Shown here one piece after another: positions 55,043 to 63,240 of a stretch of DNA of 64,000 nucleotides. A program made the translations under genes and the position numbers. The notes below the pieces were generated by a model, which saw nothing but the letters and a program-made list of their open reading frames with translations, was not told where the DNA came from and did no database searches. Positions within the stretch are counted from its first letter, which is position 1; the number at the start of each line of letters is the position of its first letter. Origin of the DNA: an uncultured Bacteroidales bacterium (GTDB taxonomy: Bacteria > Bacteroidota > Bacteroidia > Bacteroidales > Salinivirgaceae); assembly GCA_937981765.1 (NCBI GenBank), contig CALJOM010000006.1, positions 1 through 64,000 on the forward strand, given 5' to 3'.

Positions 55043-56860
55043 ATGAATGTAATACAGCAACTCCCCGATTCGATAGCCAATCAGATAGCTGCCGGTGAGG
55101 TAGTGCAGCGGCCTTCGTCGGTGGTAAAGGAGCTGATGGAAAACTCTGTGGATGCCGGGGCCACCCAGATAAAAGTTGTAATTTGCGATGCAGGAAAAAC
55201 TCTAATTCAGGTTTCCGACAATGGTTGCGGGATGTCGGAAATTGATGCCCGAATGTCTATCGAACGTCATGCTACCAGCAAGATACGAACTGCGGAAGAT
55301 TTGTACAGAATCCGCACACTGGGCTTTCGTGGAGAAGCGCTTGCGTCGATAGCCTCTGTTTCCAACCTTACTATTGTAACCCGAAGGGCAGATTTTGAGG
55401 TTGGAACTGAAATTCAGGTCAGTGGCGGTATCATTAAAAGTCAATCAGCGGTTGCTAGTGCTGTGGGAAGTGTTTTTTCGGTTAAAAATTTATTTTTTAA
55501 CCTCCCTGCTCGTCGTAAATTCTTAAAATCCGACCAAACCGAATTCCGACACATTACCGATGAGTTTATCCGTGTTGCAATAATAAACCCATCCATTGGG
55601 TTTACGCTCTACCACAACGATCAGTTGGTTTTTGATCTTCCGCCCGGATCTATTAAGCAGCGAATTATCAACATTATGGGTCGAGGATACGATGAAAACT
55701 TGATTCAGATTAGGTTAAGCTCTCCTATTGTAACCATAGAGGGTTTTCTTGGCAAACCGCGGTTTGCCAAGAAAACCGGGGGCGACCAGTATTTCTTTGT
55801 GAATAATCGGTTTATGCGCCACCCGTTTTTTCATAGAGCTGTAATGAATGCCTACGAAGGACTTTTGGCTGAAGGGTACGTACCAGCTTATTTCATTTCA
55901 TTTACGGTTGAGCCTGAAACTATTGATGTAAACATTCACCCGACAAAAACCGAAATCAAGTTTGAATATGAACGCGATATTTTTCAGATGCTTCAATCGG
56001 CAGTAAAAGAATCGTTGGGGAAATTCAGTTTTTTGCCCTCTATTGACTTCGAGAATTCGTTTGAAACCACCTTGGCATTTCAACCGGCTCCTAAAAATCA
56101 CCCAATTTCTGTACCCGAAATAAAGATAAATCCTAACTATAACCCGTTTAAATCATCCCCTCAATCCGATTACCAGAAAAGCACAACTCAGCTTCCAACA
56201 TTACCAAACTGGGGCGCAAGTCTTCTTAATTTTGAAAATGAGACGAAATCAGAACAATTGGTGATCCCGTTTGAGAATGGCAACGAGGTTTTCCAACGGG
56301 CATTTATTCAAATAAAGAAACGTTATATTCTTACATCGGTAAAATCCGGATTAATGATTATCGATCAACATCGGGCTCATTTCCAGATTCTCTATGAGGA
56401 ACTCAACCAAAGCCTTTCGATGGGAAATATTGCCTCACAACCCTTAATGTTTCCTCTTGAACCGGATTTTGATTTTATAACGGTTTCAGCCCTGGAAGAT
56501 ATTTCAGAAGAGTTAACCAACCTTGGATTTAAGTTAAGTAGAACCGAACGAAACAATTTTCAATTAACCGCGATCCCTGCGATGCTCACTCCCGAAAAGG
56601 CAGTGCAATTCCTTGAAAAAATGGTTGACAACGTGCTTAATTCACCAGAGGCTCCTGTAGATGTTTTAAAAGAGCAAATAGTTCAGAACCTTGCAGCGGT
56701 TTCGGCTGTTTCTTATGGAGAAACACTTTCGGCGGAAGAAATGTGCGAAATCAACGATCGATTGTTTTCCTGCAATTCTCCCTCCCTTACTTGCGATGGC
56801 AAAAAAATAATTCAAACATTAACCTTGGAAGAGATAACAGAACTTTTTAATAAACCCTAA
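55043..56860 (+). CDS. mutL: DNA mismatch-repair protein MutL
   Basis: 605 residues. The N-terminal GHKL ATPase has IAAGEVVQRPSSVVKELMEN, DNGCGM and GFRGEALASIASV; the transducer domain follows, with QYFFVNNRFMRHPFF. After a linker (about 335-410) comes the C-terminal dimerisation domain. The endonuclease motif DQHA(x)2E(x)4E is degenerate: residues 441-452 read D-Q-H-R-A-H-F-Q-I-L-Y-E, lacking the Ala and first Glu. The late C-P-H-G-R-P motif reads C-D-G-K-K-I. Nicking activity is therefore doubtful. Codons 234-245 form a perfect 36-bp palindrome. MutL couples MutS mismatch recognition to downstream repair. The rhomboid gene starts 3 bases later. Confidence 0.95.
   Translation: MNVIQQLPDSIANQIAAGEVVQRPSSVVKELMENSVDAGATQIKVVICDAGKTLIQVSDNGCGMSEIDARMSIERHATSKIRTAEDLYRIRTLGFRGEALASIASVSNLTIVTRRADFEVGTEIQVSGGIIKSQSAVASAVGSVFSVKNLFFNLPARRKFLKSDQTEFRHITDEFIRVAIINPSIGFTLYHNDQLVFDLPPGSIKQRIINIMGRGYDENLIQIRLSSPIVTIEGFLGKPRFAKKTGGDQYFFVNNRFMRHPFFHRAVMNAYEGLLAEGYVPAYFISFTVEPETIDVNIHPTKTEIKFEYERDIFQMLQSAVKESLGKFSFLPSIDFENSFETTLAFQPAPKNHPISVPEIKINPNYNPFKSSPQSDYQKSTTQLPTLPNWGASLLNFENETKSEQLVIPFENGNEVFQRAFIQIKKRYILTSVKSGLMIIDQHRAHFQILYEELNQSLSMGNIASQPLMFPLEPDFDFITVSALEDISEELTNLGFKLSRTERNNFQLTAIPAMLTPEKAVQFLEKMVDNVLNSPEAPVDVLKEQIVQNLAAVSAVSYGETLSAEEMCEINDRLFSCNSPSLTCDGKKIIQTLTLEEITELFNKP
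55742..55777. repeat. Perfect 36-bp palindrome inside mutL
   Basis: The two 18-base arms, beginning GGTTTTCTTGGC and ending GCCAAGAAAACC, are exact reverse complements with no spacer, centred on CCGCGG between 55759 and 55760. Pairing fails one base further out (G at 55741 and G at 55778). It spans exactly twelve codons (residues 234-245). Confidence 0.97.
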
Positions 56861-56863
56861 TGT

Positions 56864-57679
56864 ATGCAAGGATACCGAGTTCCTATTTTGGGTAATACAC
56901 CCCCGGTGGTTAAAAATATCATCATTATTAACGTTCTGATGTTAATTGGAGCAATGGCAACAAACTACGAAGCAGCTGTTGGAGCCCTTGGTTTATTTTA
57001 TCCTGTGTCGGAGTTTTTCCGCCCATATCAGATTGTTACCCACATGTTTATGCACGGTAATTTTATGCACCTTTTTTTCAATATGTTTGCACTTTACATG
57101 TTTGGGCGGCTTCTCGAAATGGTTTGGGGGAGCAAACGGTTTTTAACCTACTACTTTGTTACAGGAATTGGTGCTATTGCACTACATTTTTTTGTGGCCT
57201 GGTTGCAGCTTTCTTCTATGAAATCGGACATCGTGGTTTTTCAAAACACTCCCACACCAGAAATTTTTGAGAGATTTGTTCGCAGTCACCTTGATGCTCC
57301 ATCCGGCTATGTTTTGAACCTTATCACAAGGTTTTACGAGTTCCCCGATAGTTATTCCATAATCAGCGAAGCTAAAATGGTTTTGTATAAGGTTTATGAA
57401 CAACGAGTCAATATTCCGGTAATTGGTGCCAGTGGAGCAGTTTTCGGCGTGTTGCTGGCTTTTGGAATGCTTTTCCCCAATACCGAACTTATGTTACTAT
57501 TTCCACCCATACCTATCAAAGCCAAATATTTTGTTATTGGATATGGGTTAATTGAACTTTTCCTTGGTGTTGCCAATGGTAGTGGTGATAATGTAGCGCA
57601 CTTTGCTCACCTGGGAGGGATGATTTTTGGTTTTATTCTCATTAAGATTTGGAACAGAAACCGTTACCGATTTTATTAA
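56864..57679 (+). CDS. Rhomboid family intramembrane serine protease (first copy)
   Basis: 271 residues with about six hydrophobic helices. Rhomboid signatures: HMFMHGNFMHLFFNMFALYMFG (L1 loop and helix 2), catalytic Ser190 in G-A-S-G-A-V-F-G, and His249 in AHFAHLGGMIFG. Between helix 3 and the serine helix there is a hydrophilic insertion of about 75 residues (about 110-185) which is not in the minimal rhomboid fold. The fold cleaves substrates within or near the membrane. The gene follows mutL by 3 bases and precedes a second rhomboid gene by 13, so all three are likely co-transcribed. Confidence 0.92.
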   Translation: MQGYRVPILGNTPPVVKNIIIINVLMLIGAMATNYEAAVGALGLFYPVSEFFRPYQIVTHMFMHGNFMHLFFNMFALYMFGRLLEMVWGSKRFLTYYFVTGIGAIALHFFVAWLQLSSMKSDIVVFQNTPTPEIFERFVRSHLDAPSGYVLNLITRFYEFPDSYSIISEAKMVLYKVYEQRVNIPVIGASGAVFGVLLAFGMLFPNTELMLLFPPIPIKAKYFVIGYGLIELFLGVANGSGDNVAHFAHLGGMIFGFILIKIWNRNRYRFY

Positions 57680-57692
57680 TCTGCGTTGAATT

Positions 57693-58574
57693 ATGGGAAT
57701 TATCGCTGAACTTAGAAACATCATCAGGTCGGGAGGTATTATTACCCAATTGATAGCCCTTAATTTAGGGGTATTTCTATTCGTTAACCTTGCGGGTGTT
57801 ATCCTTTTCTTATTCGGGAAACCCAATCCCACAGTTTTATGGCTGGCCTTGCCTGCTTACGTACCTGCCTTCTTTCAAAAGCCCTGGACTATTGTTTCTT
57901 ACATGTTTCTTCATGAGAACTTTCTTCACATACTTTTCAATATCCTGTGGCTCTATTGGTTTGGGATAATTTTTTTACGCTATTTTACTACTAATCAGCT
58001 TTTAGGCCTTTACTTGCTTGGTGGTTTGGCAGGTGGGATTTTTTACATTGCTACTTTTAACACCTTCCCCGTATTTGATCCATATTTGGTAAATAGCATT
58101 GCTTTGGGGGCTTCTGCATCGGTTATTGCCATTGTTATAGCTACTGCCGTGTATGTTCCCAATTATGTGGTTTATCTTTTTCTAATCGGGCCTGTACGTT
58201 TAAAATGGATCGCCCTGGTGATGATAATTCTCGATGTGTTAGGAATTGCCGGCGGTAACAGCGGGGGGCATCTGGCACATTTAGGCGGTGCCATTATGGG
58301 GTGGATTTTTATTTTAGCCCTGAAACAAAAAATTGATTTAACCCGGTTTATAGCATTTTTTACTCAAGGTTTTTCCGTTAAACGAAGAAAAAAATCTAAG
58401 TTAACTGTTACTTACCGACCTGGAGATACCGAGCTTGAATATAACAAACGCAAACAAGAACGACGTATTGAATTGGATACCCTATTAGACAAAATAAAAA
58501 AGCAAGGCTATGATAGTCTTACCAAGGAAGAAAAAGAAGCCTTGTTCAAATACAGCTCTAAACGCGACCTCTAA
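57693..58574 (+). CDS. Rhomboid family protein (second copy)
   Basis: 293 residues with six predicted helices. It keeps YMFLHENFLHILFNILWLYWFG (L1/helix 2), Ser141 in L-G-A-S-A-S-V (Ala in place of the usual Gly after Ser) and His196 in GGHLAHLGGAIMG, so the Ser/His dyad appears intact. A soluble C-terminal tail of about 80 residues (about 215-293) is basic, then rich in charged residues (LEYNKRKQERRIELDTLLDKIKK-like). Its sequence differs markedly from the upstream copy, so this is an old pair rather than a fresh duplication. Substrates unknown. Confidence 0.9.
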   Translation: MGIIAELRNIIRSGGIITQLIALNLGVFLFVNLAGVILFLFGKPNPTVLWLALPAYVPAFFQKPWTIVSYMFLHENFLHILFNILWLYWFGIIFLRYFTTNQLLGLYLLGGLAGGIFYIATFNTFPVFDPYLVNSIALGASASVIAIVIATAVYVPNYVVYLFLIGPVRLKWIALVMIILDVLGIAGGNSGGHLAHLGGAIMGWIFILALKQKIDLTRFIAFFTQGFSVKRRKKSKLTVTYRPGDTELEYNKRKQERRIELDTLLDKIKKQGYDSLTKEEKEALFKYSSKRDL

Positions 58575-58593
58575 ATTGTTTGCATATTGAGCC

Positions 58594-59688
58594 ATGAAAA
58601 AGTTTGTGCAAAACGTATTGGTTTTTGTAACTGCGGTTTCTGCCTTTTTCTTGCTCGTAGCCAACCTAGCTTGCTGGGTAAATCCTAAATGGGTAGTTTT
58701 CCCTCAGTTCTTGGGGATAATTTATTTCTACATCCTTCTGCTGAATTTTATACTGTTTATATTCTGGGTTGCAAAAAAACAGTGGATAGCTCTGCTTCCC
58801 CTGATAATTATTCTTTCCGGATTCTATCATATAGACAATTCTGTTGGCGCCAGATGGTTTGGTAAAGAGCAGATTAACAGCAATCCCACATTGAAAGTAA
58901 TGACCTTTAACGTTCGGTTGTTCGATCTCTACAATTGGACACACAACAAAAACACCCGCAACAAGCTTATTAATTATCTTGTGGAAGAAGACCCCGACAT
59001 AATTTGCTTTCAGGAATATTATCACGATCTGACTAACGATTTTGAGACCACAACCCTGTTGGAAAAGAAACTTAGCGCCAGATACTATAAAATAGCTCCG
59101 GGCTACATCCAGAAAAACCTGTTCTGGTATGGAGTTGCTATTTACAGCAAGTATCCCATTGTAAATTCTGGCTCTATAGATTTTAAAAATTCGAAAAATA
59201 ATGCCCAATGGGTCGATATTCGTTTTCACAATAAAACCATTCGAATATTTAATCTTCATTTGGAAAGCAACCGTTTGGGAGCCGATGATTATGCTTTCCT
59301 GAGGCAAATTAATGAAGATCCAACCCTCCTCGAAGCCCAAAAAGTGAAAACCATATTTCAGCGCTTCACGTTGGCCTATAAACGAAGAGCCCGACAAGCA
59401 GATCTTATTGCCGAAAAAGTTTCCAATTCACCCTATCCAACCATTATTTGCGGCGATATTAACGATACTCCGGTTTCCTTTGTTTACAGAAAAGTTAAAT
59501 CGGGCTTTAGCGATGCCTTCAGCAAAACAGGTTTTGGATTCGGAACAACCTTTGGCAGTGCGCTTTTGTCAGCTCGTATCGATTATATTTTTTATGACAA
59601 CCATTTTAACTCTTTAGTTACCCGTACAGGTCCGGCATCGTTAAGCGATCATAGGCCGGTTTGGAGTATTCTTGAAATCCTGCCTTAA
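58594..59688 (+). CDS. Membrane-anchored endonuclease/exonuclease/phosphatase family protein
   Basis: 364 residues. Three hydrophobic helices fill about residues 5-85 (VLVFVTAVSAFFLLVANLA; FLGIIYFYILLLNFILFIFW; IALLPLIIILSGF). A DNase I-like domain follows: VMTFNVRLFDLYNW, DIICFQEYYHDL (metal Glu), FNLHLESN, ICGDINDTPVSF, and SLSDHRPVWSI at the end. All catalytic motifs are present. The superfamily cleaves phosphodiesters in nucleic acids, lipids or nucleotides; substrate cannot be told. It lies 19 bases after the second rhomboid gene, in the mutL transcription unit. Confidence 0.9.
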   Translation: MKKFVQNVLVFVTAVSAFFLLVANLACWVNPKWVVFPQFLGIIYFYILLLNFILFIFWVAKKQWIALLPLIIILSGFYHIDNSVGARWFGKEQINSNPTLKVMTFNVRLFDLYNWTHNKNTRNKLINYLVEEDPDIICFQEYYHDLTNDFETTTLLEKKLSARYYKIAPGYIQKNLFWYGVAIYSKYPIVNSGSIDFKNSKNNAQWVDIRFHNKTIRIFNLHLESNRLGADDYAFLRQINEDPTLLEAQKVKTIFQRFTLAYKRRARQADLIAEKVSNSPYPTIICGDINDTPVSFVYRKVKSGFSDAFSKTGFGFGTTFGSALLSARIDYIFYDNHFNSLVTRTGPASLSDHRPVWSILEILP

Positions 59689-59758
59689 TTGGGCTACTGC
59701 GAATATAAATTCAATTCATCAACTGTCACAGCCAGACTAAAATCAGCGCAAATTTAGG

Positions 59759-59788
59759 TTGATAATCAATAAAAAAATTGTAAGTTTG
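59759..59788 (+). promoter_or_regulatory. Promoter for the CHU_C protein gene
   Basis: TTG at 59759-59761, a 19-base spacer, TAAGTTTG at 59781-59788 (exact TAnnTTTG). It supports the ATG at 59816 as the start. Confidence 0.75.
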
Positions 59789-59815
59789 CGAAAAGACTCG
59801 AAAAAACTCAGCCAT

Positions 59816-60682
59816 ATGACAAAGCTCGTCAACGTATTTATTTCTATTATCAGCTTTCCCCTGATCATTCAAAGTCAAAACAATATTGTTGTCAGCAAAG
59901 AAAAATCCTGCAAAGGAGAAACAATGCAAATCCGTTGGTTGCAGACCCCATCCCCTGTCAATGTGAAATGGAATTTTGGAGATGGGGCATCTCCTGATAC
60001 CATAATGGCTGCAGGGAACGCTGTTATCGACGTTCAGTATAGCACGCCCGGGCAAAAAACTATCAGTGCCAGAGCTACCTTTAGCGGAGGCCATACCGAA
60101 AATCAAACCAAAATTATTCGTGTTTCTGAATTACTCCAACAAAACATTTCCCTTTTACTGCGATTTCACCCCTCGGCCAGCTTAATTCTTTATGCATCAG
60201 CCTCGGTAGACAACGTTAATTCTCTCACCCCGCAGAAGTTTCTATGGAGAATCGATAACAATTCCTCTTCTCTGGCCACTGCGAATTTTCGATACACCTA
60301 CACTTTTCAAAATGCAGGAAATTATCCTGTACATTTGATGGTTGAAGACGATGGCGGATGTAGGGTTGAAATCGATACTTCTGTAACCGTTCTCGAAGCA
60401 GTATTTAGAGCCCCCAATGTTTTTACTCCAAATCAGGATGGTGTAAACGATTTGTTTATTATTCAAAGTCCCGGAAATATCCGTTATACCTTTGAAATTT
60501 ACGACCGTTGGGGAAGTTTGGTTTATAAACCCAATCTGACAGGAACCCAGTTAACCTGGGATGGACGAAATAATGCTGGAGAATTGGTTATGCCCGGAGT
60601 TTATTTTTATGTGGTAACTCCAGAAGACCCAACCATAAAGCCTCTAAGGGGGTTTGTATATGTTTTTCACGAGGAGCGATAA
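59816..60682 (+). CDS. Small T9SS type B sorted protein with PKD-like domains
   Basis: 288 residues from the ATG at 59816. A signal peptide (MTKLVNVFISIISFPLIIQSQ) is followed by two PKD-like beta domains (VKWNFGDGASPDTIM near 50; NFRYTYTFQNAGNYPVHLMVEDDGG near 170). The CHU_C gliding-motility-associated sorting domain covers about 205-288 (PNVFTPNQDGVNDLF, YDRWGSLVY, WDGRNNAGELV, PGVYFYVV). It is predicted to be exported and surface-linked by the type IX system, like the giant adhesin at the left end. Monocistronic from its own promoter; its stop codon abuts the SRP RNA terminator from the other strand. Confidence 0.92.
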   Translation: MTKLVNVFISIISFPLIIQSQNNIVVSKEKSCKGETMQIRWLQTPSPVNVKWNFGDGASPDTIMAAGNAVIDVQYSTPGQKTISARATFSGGHTENQTKIIRVSELLQQNISLLLRFHPSASLILYASASVDNVNSLTPQKFLWRIDNNSSSLATANFRYTYTFQNAGNYPVHLMVEDDGGCRVEIDTSVTVLEAVFRAPNVFTPNQDGVNDLFIIQSPGNIRYTFEIYDRWGSLVYKPNLTGTQLTWDGRNNAGELVMPGVYFYVVTPEDPTIKPLRGFVYVFHEER

Positions 60683-60787
60683 AAAAAAGTGGGTAAGCCC
60701 CTTGCAGCGCACCGCTACAACCGCCTACCCTTGCTTCCTTCCGGACCTGGGGGGATTCAGCAGGAGCTGGTCGTGCAAGACTTACCC
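60681..60787 (-). ncRNA. ffs: Signal recognition particle RNA, small bacterial type (4.5S-like), with terminator tail
   Basis: Minus strand, mature part about 60787-60691 (97 bases). The universal SRP apical segment CAGGTCCGGAAGGAAGCAA is visible. The ends pair as GGGTAAG / CTTACCC, followed by ACTTTTTTTT as terminator (60690-60681). The RNA binds Ffh and directs ribosomes to the membrane. The T run overlaps the stop codon of the converging CHU_C gene. Confidence 0.96.
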
Positions 60788-60791
60788 GACG

Positions 60792-60820
60792 CAAAGATAC
60801 AACATTTTTGTCATTTCAAA
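60792..60820 (-). promoter_or_regulatory. Promoter of the SRP RNA gene
   Basis: On the minus strand TTTG (60820-60817), a 17-base spacer, and TATCTTTG (60799-60792), an exact TAnnTTTG. The start would fall close to the first paired base of the RNA at 60787. Confidence 0.75.
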
Positions 60821-60856
60821 GTCTTTTGATGATTTTATTTCCGTATTACCAAAATG

Positions 60857-60965
60857 TGTTCAAATTCGGCCATTAGTGTTCATAAGTGTACTTTTTTCTT
60901 TGAAAACGATGAGGTTTAAATGATTGGATATCAGTTTGTTGACATACTGGAGCCGAATTTGAACA
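60857..60965. repeat. 14-bp inverted repeat framing 81 bases
   Basis: TGTTCAAATTCGGC at 60857-60870 and its exact reverse complement at 60952-60965, in the gap between the SRP RNA promoter and the M3 peptidase gene. CCAAA stands 3 bases outside the left arm and 2 bases outside the right arm. Nature unknown: a miniature element, a long-range hairpin, or a paired protein-binding site. Confidence 0.75.
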
Positions 60966-61029
60966 ATCCAAACAATTGTTACAAAACGTAGTTCTATTAA
61001 AAATTGTTAATAACACAAAATACGTAATC

Positions 61030-63135
61030 ATGAGACTGAAAAAAATTATGTTTGGAATTGCACTATTCGCCACCATTAGTGGATGTCAGGATTCTGCTCA
61101 GGAGGACAACCCGCTACTTAGAGATTTTACGGGCGTGCATCAAACGCCTAACTTTCAGAAAATTAAAATTGAGCATTATCTTCCCGCGGTAAAAATTGCT
61201 ATTGAAGAAGCCAAAAAAGAGATCGATGCCATAGTTAATAATCCTGAAAAACCTACATTCGAGAATACCATTGTGGCTTTAGAATATTCCGGAAAACGTC
61301 TGGGGCAGATTCTCAATATTTTTTACAATTTGAATGAGGCTGAAACCAGTCCCGAAATGCAGGCTGTTGCTCGCGAAATTTCTCCGCTGGTAACCGAGCA
61401 TTCTATCGAAATTAGCCTTAACCAGACACTATTTGAGCGAGTGAAAATGGTATACGAGCAGCGCCAATTTTTGAACCTGGATGAACAGGACCGAATGTTG
61501 CTTGAAAAAACCTATAAAGGATTTGTTCGCAATGGTGCAAATCTGGCGCCTGAATTGAGGGAGCAATTTAAAGAACTGAATAAAGAATTGGCTAAACTCT
61601 CGTTGCAATTTAGCGAAAACGAATTGGCTGAAACCAATAATTTTATTCTTCACCTAACAAACAAAGAAGATTTACAAGGGATTCCCGAAAGTGTTATCGA
61701 AATGGCAGCCTCAGAAGCTAAGGAGCGAAATTTAGAAGGGTGGGTGTTCACGTTGCATTACCCAAGCTATTTGCCTTTTATGCAATACTCCGAAAAACGA
61801 GAGTTGCGTGAGAAAATGTTTAGAGCATTTACCTCCAGGGCAAACAGAAATAATGAGTATGATAACAAGCAGATTGTAAAAGATTTAGTCGAAAAACGGC
61901 TCCGTAAAGCACAAATGCTTGGGTATGAAACATATGCCGATTACGTTTTGGAGGAACGAATGGCTCAATCGGTATCTCGGGTTCAGTCATTTCTTGATCA
62001 ACTGTTTGAGGCCAGCCATAAATATGCCATTAAGGATAAAAAGGAAGTTGAAACATTTGCCCGTTCGCTTGGTTTTAACGATGTGCTTCAACGCTGGGAC
62101 TGGATGTTTTTTTCCGAAAAACTAAAAAAAGAGAAATACAGCATCGACAATGAGATGATAAAACCCTATTTTGAACTCTCCAAGGTTCAGCAAGGGATTT
62201 TCGATTTGGTTAATAAACTCTATGGTTTAACATTCCGCTACAATACTGAAATTTCAGTTTATCATCCGGACGTAAAAGCCTACGAGGTTTACGACGAAAC
62301 CAACCGTTTTATGGCAGTTCTGTACCTCGATTTTCACCCTCGAGCCTCTAAAAGCAGCGGCGCCTGGATGACCTCATTCAGAGAGCAGTATAAGCTGGGC
62401 GACAAGGATATTCGTCCATTAGTTTCTATTGTATGCAACTTTACCAAACCTACCGAAACCCGTCCATCGTTGCTTACCTTCGATGAAATGAAAACATTTC
62501 TACACGAGTTTGGACACGCCCTTCACGGGATGCTCTCCGATGTAAAATATGAAAGTTTGAGTGGTACGTCGGTCTATCGCGATTTTGTGGAATTACCTTC
62601 TCAAATAATGGAAAATTGGGGCGTTGAAAAACAGTGGCTCGATATATTTGCTACCCATTATCAAACAGGAGAACCCATACCGGCCGAATATATCGAAAAA
62701 CTCCATTCGCTCGATAATTTTCAGGCAGGATACATGAGTGACCGTCAGGTAAGTTTTGCCACATTAGATTTGGCATGGCACACTATAAAAGAGCCTGTTA
62801 AAACTGATGTAGAACCCTTTGAAGCAAAGGCTTTGGAGAAATTCGAACTGTTCCCAAAGGTTGAAGGTTCTTGTATGAGTACATCATTTAGTCATTTGTT
62901 TGCCGGAGGTTATGCCGCAGGATATTATGGCTACAAGTGGGCAGAAGTGCTCGATGCCGACGCATTTTCTCTCTTTAAGCAGAATGGAATCTTCGATAAA
63001 GCAACCGCCAGTCGTTTCCGAGAGTACATTCTTTCCAAAGGCGGCATTCAACACCCGATGAAACTGTACATTGCTTTCAGAGGCCAGGAGCCTACAATAG
63101 ATGCTCTTCTGGAGCGTAGCGGACTGACGAAGTAA
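61030..63135 (+). CDS. M3 family metallopeptidase lipoprotein (peptidyl-dipeptidase Dcp / oligopeptidase A-like)
   Basis: 701 residues from the ATG at 61030; upstream in-frame codons to 60976 would bury the signal. Lipoprotein signal MRLKKIMFGIALFATISG-C with the acylated Cys near residue 19. The helical M3 fold carries the zinc motif H-E-F-G-H at 492-496 and the downstream Glu in SVYRDFVELPSQIMENW. The C-terminus KLYIAFRGQEPTIDALLERSGL is typical of Dcp/OpdA. It is predicted to trim dipeptides or cleave oligopeptides in the periplasm, unlike the cytoplasmic E. coli enzymes. Monocistronic, with a hairpin terminator. Confidence 0.94.
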   Translation: MRLKKIMFGIALFATISGCQDSAQEDNPLLRDFTGVHQTPNFQKIKIEHYLPAVKIAIEEAKKEIDAIVNNPEKPTFENTIVALEYSGKRLGQILNIFYNLNEAETSPEMQAVAREISPLVTEHSIEISLNQTLFERVKMVYEQRQFLNLDEQDRMLLEKTYKGFVRNGANLAPELREQFKELNKELAKLSLQFSENELAETNNFILHLTNKEDLQGIPESVIEMAASEAKERNLEGWVFTLHYPSYLPFMQYSEKRELREKMFRAFTSRANRNNEYDNKQIVKDLVEKRLRKAQMLGYETYADYVLEERMAQSVSRVQSFLDQLFEASHKYAIKDKKEVETFARSLGFNDVLQRWDWMFFSEKLKKEKYSIDNEMIKPYFELSKVQQGIFDLVNKLYGLTFRYNTEISVYHPDVKAYEVYDETNRFMAVLYLDFHPRASKSSGAWMTSFREQYKLGDKDIRPLVSIVCNFTKPTETRPSLLTFDEMKTFLHEFGHALHGMLSDVKYESLSGTSVYRDFVELPSQIMENWGVEKQWLDIFATHYQTGEPIPAEYIEKLHSLDNFQAGYMSDRQVSFATLDLAWHTIKEPVKTDVEPFEAKALEKFELFPKVEGSCMSTSFSHLFAGGYAAGYYGYKWAEVLDADAFSLFKQNGIFDKATASRFREYILSKGGIQHPMKLYIAFRGQEPTIDALLERSGLTK

Positions 63136-63160
63136 TGGAATAAGTATTTTACAACGATAA

Positions 63161-63195
63161 AAGCCCCGCTTGTGAATCCACTAACGGGGCTTAAT
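63161..63195 (+). terminator. Terminator-like hairpin after the M3 peptidase gene
   Basis: Perfect eight-base stem AAGCCCCG / CGGGGCTT with a 16-base loop, followed by a weak AATTT tail, 25 bases after the stop codon. Confidence 0.7.
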
Positions 63196-63240
63196 TTCAA
63201 CTATTTCTGAATGATTCTAGCTCTACCTCTTGTTAGCTAG

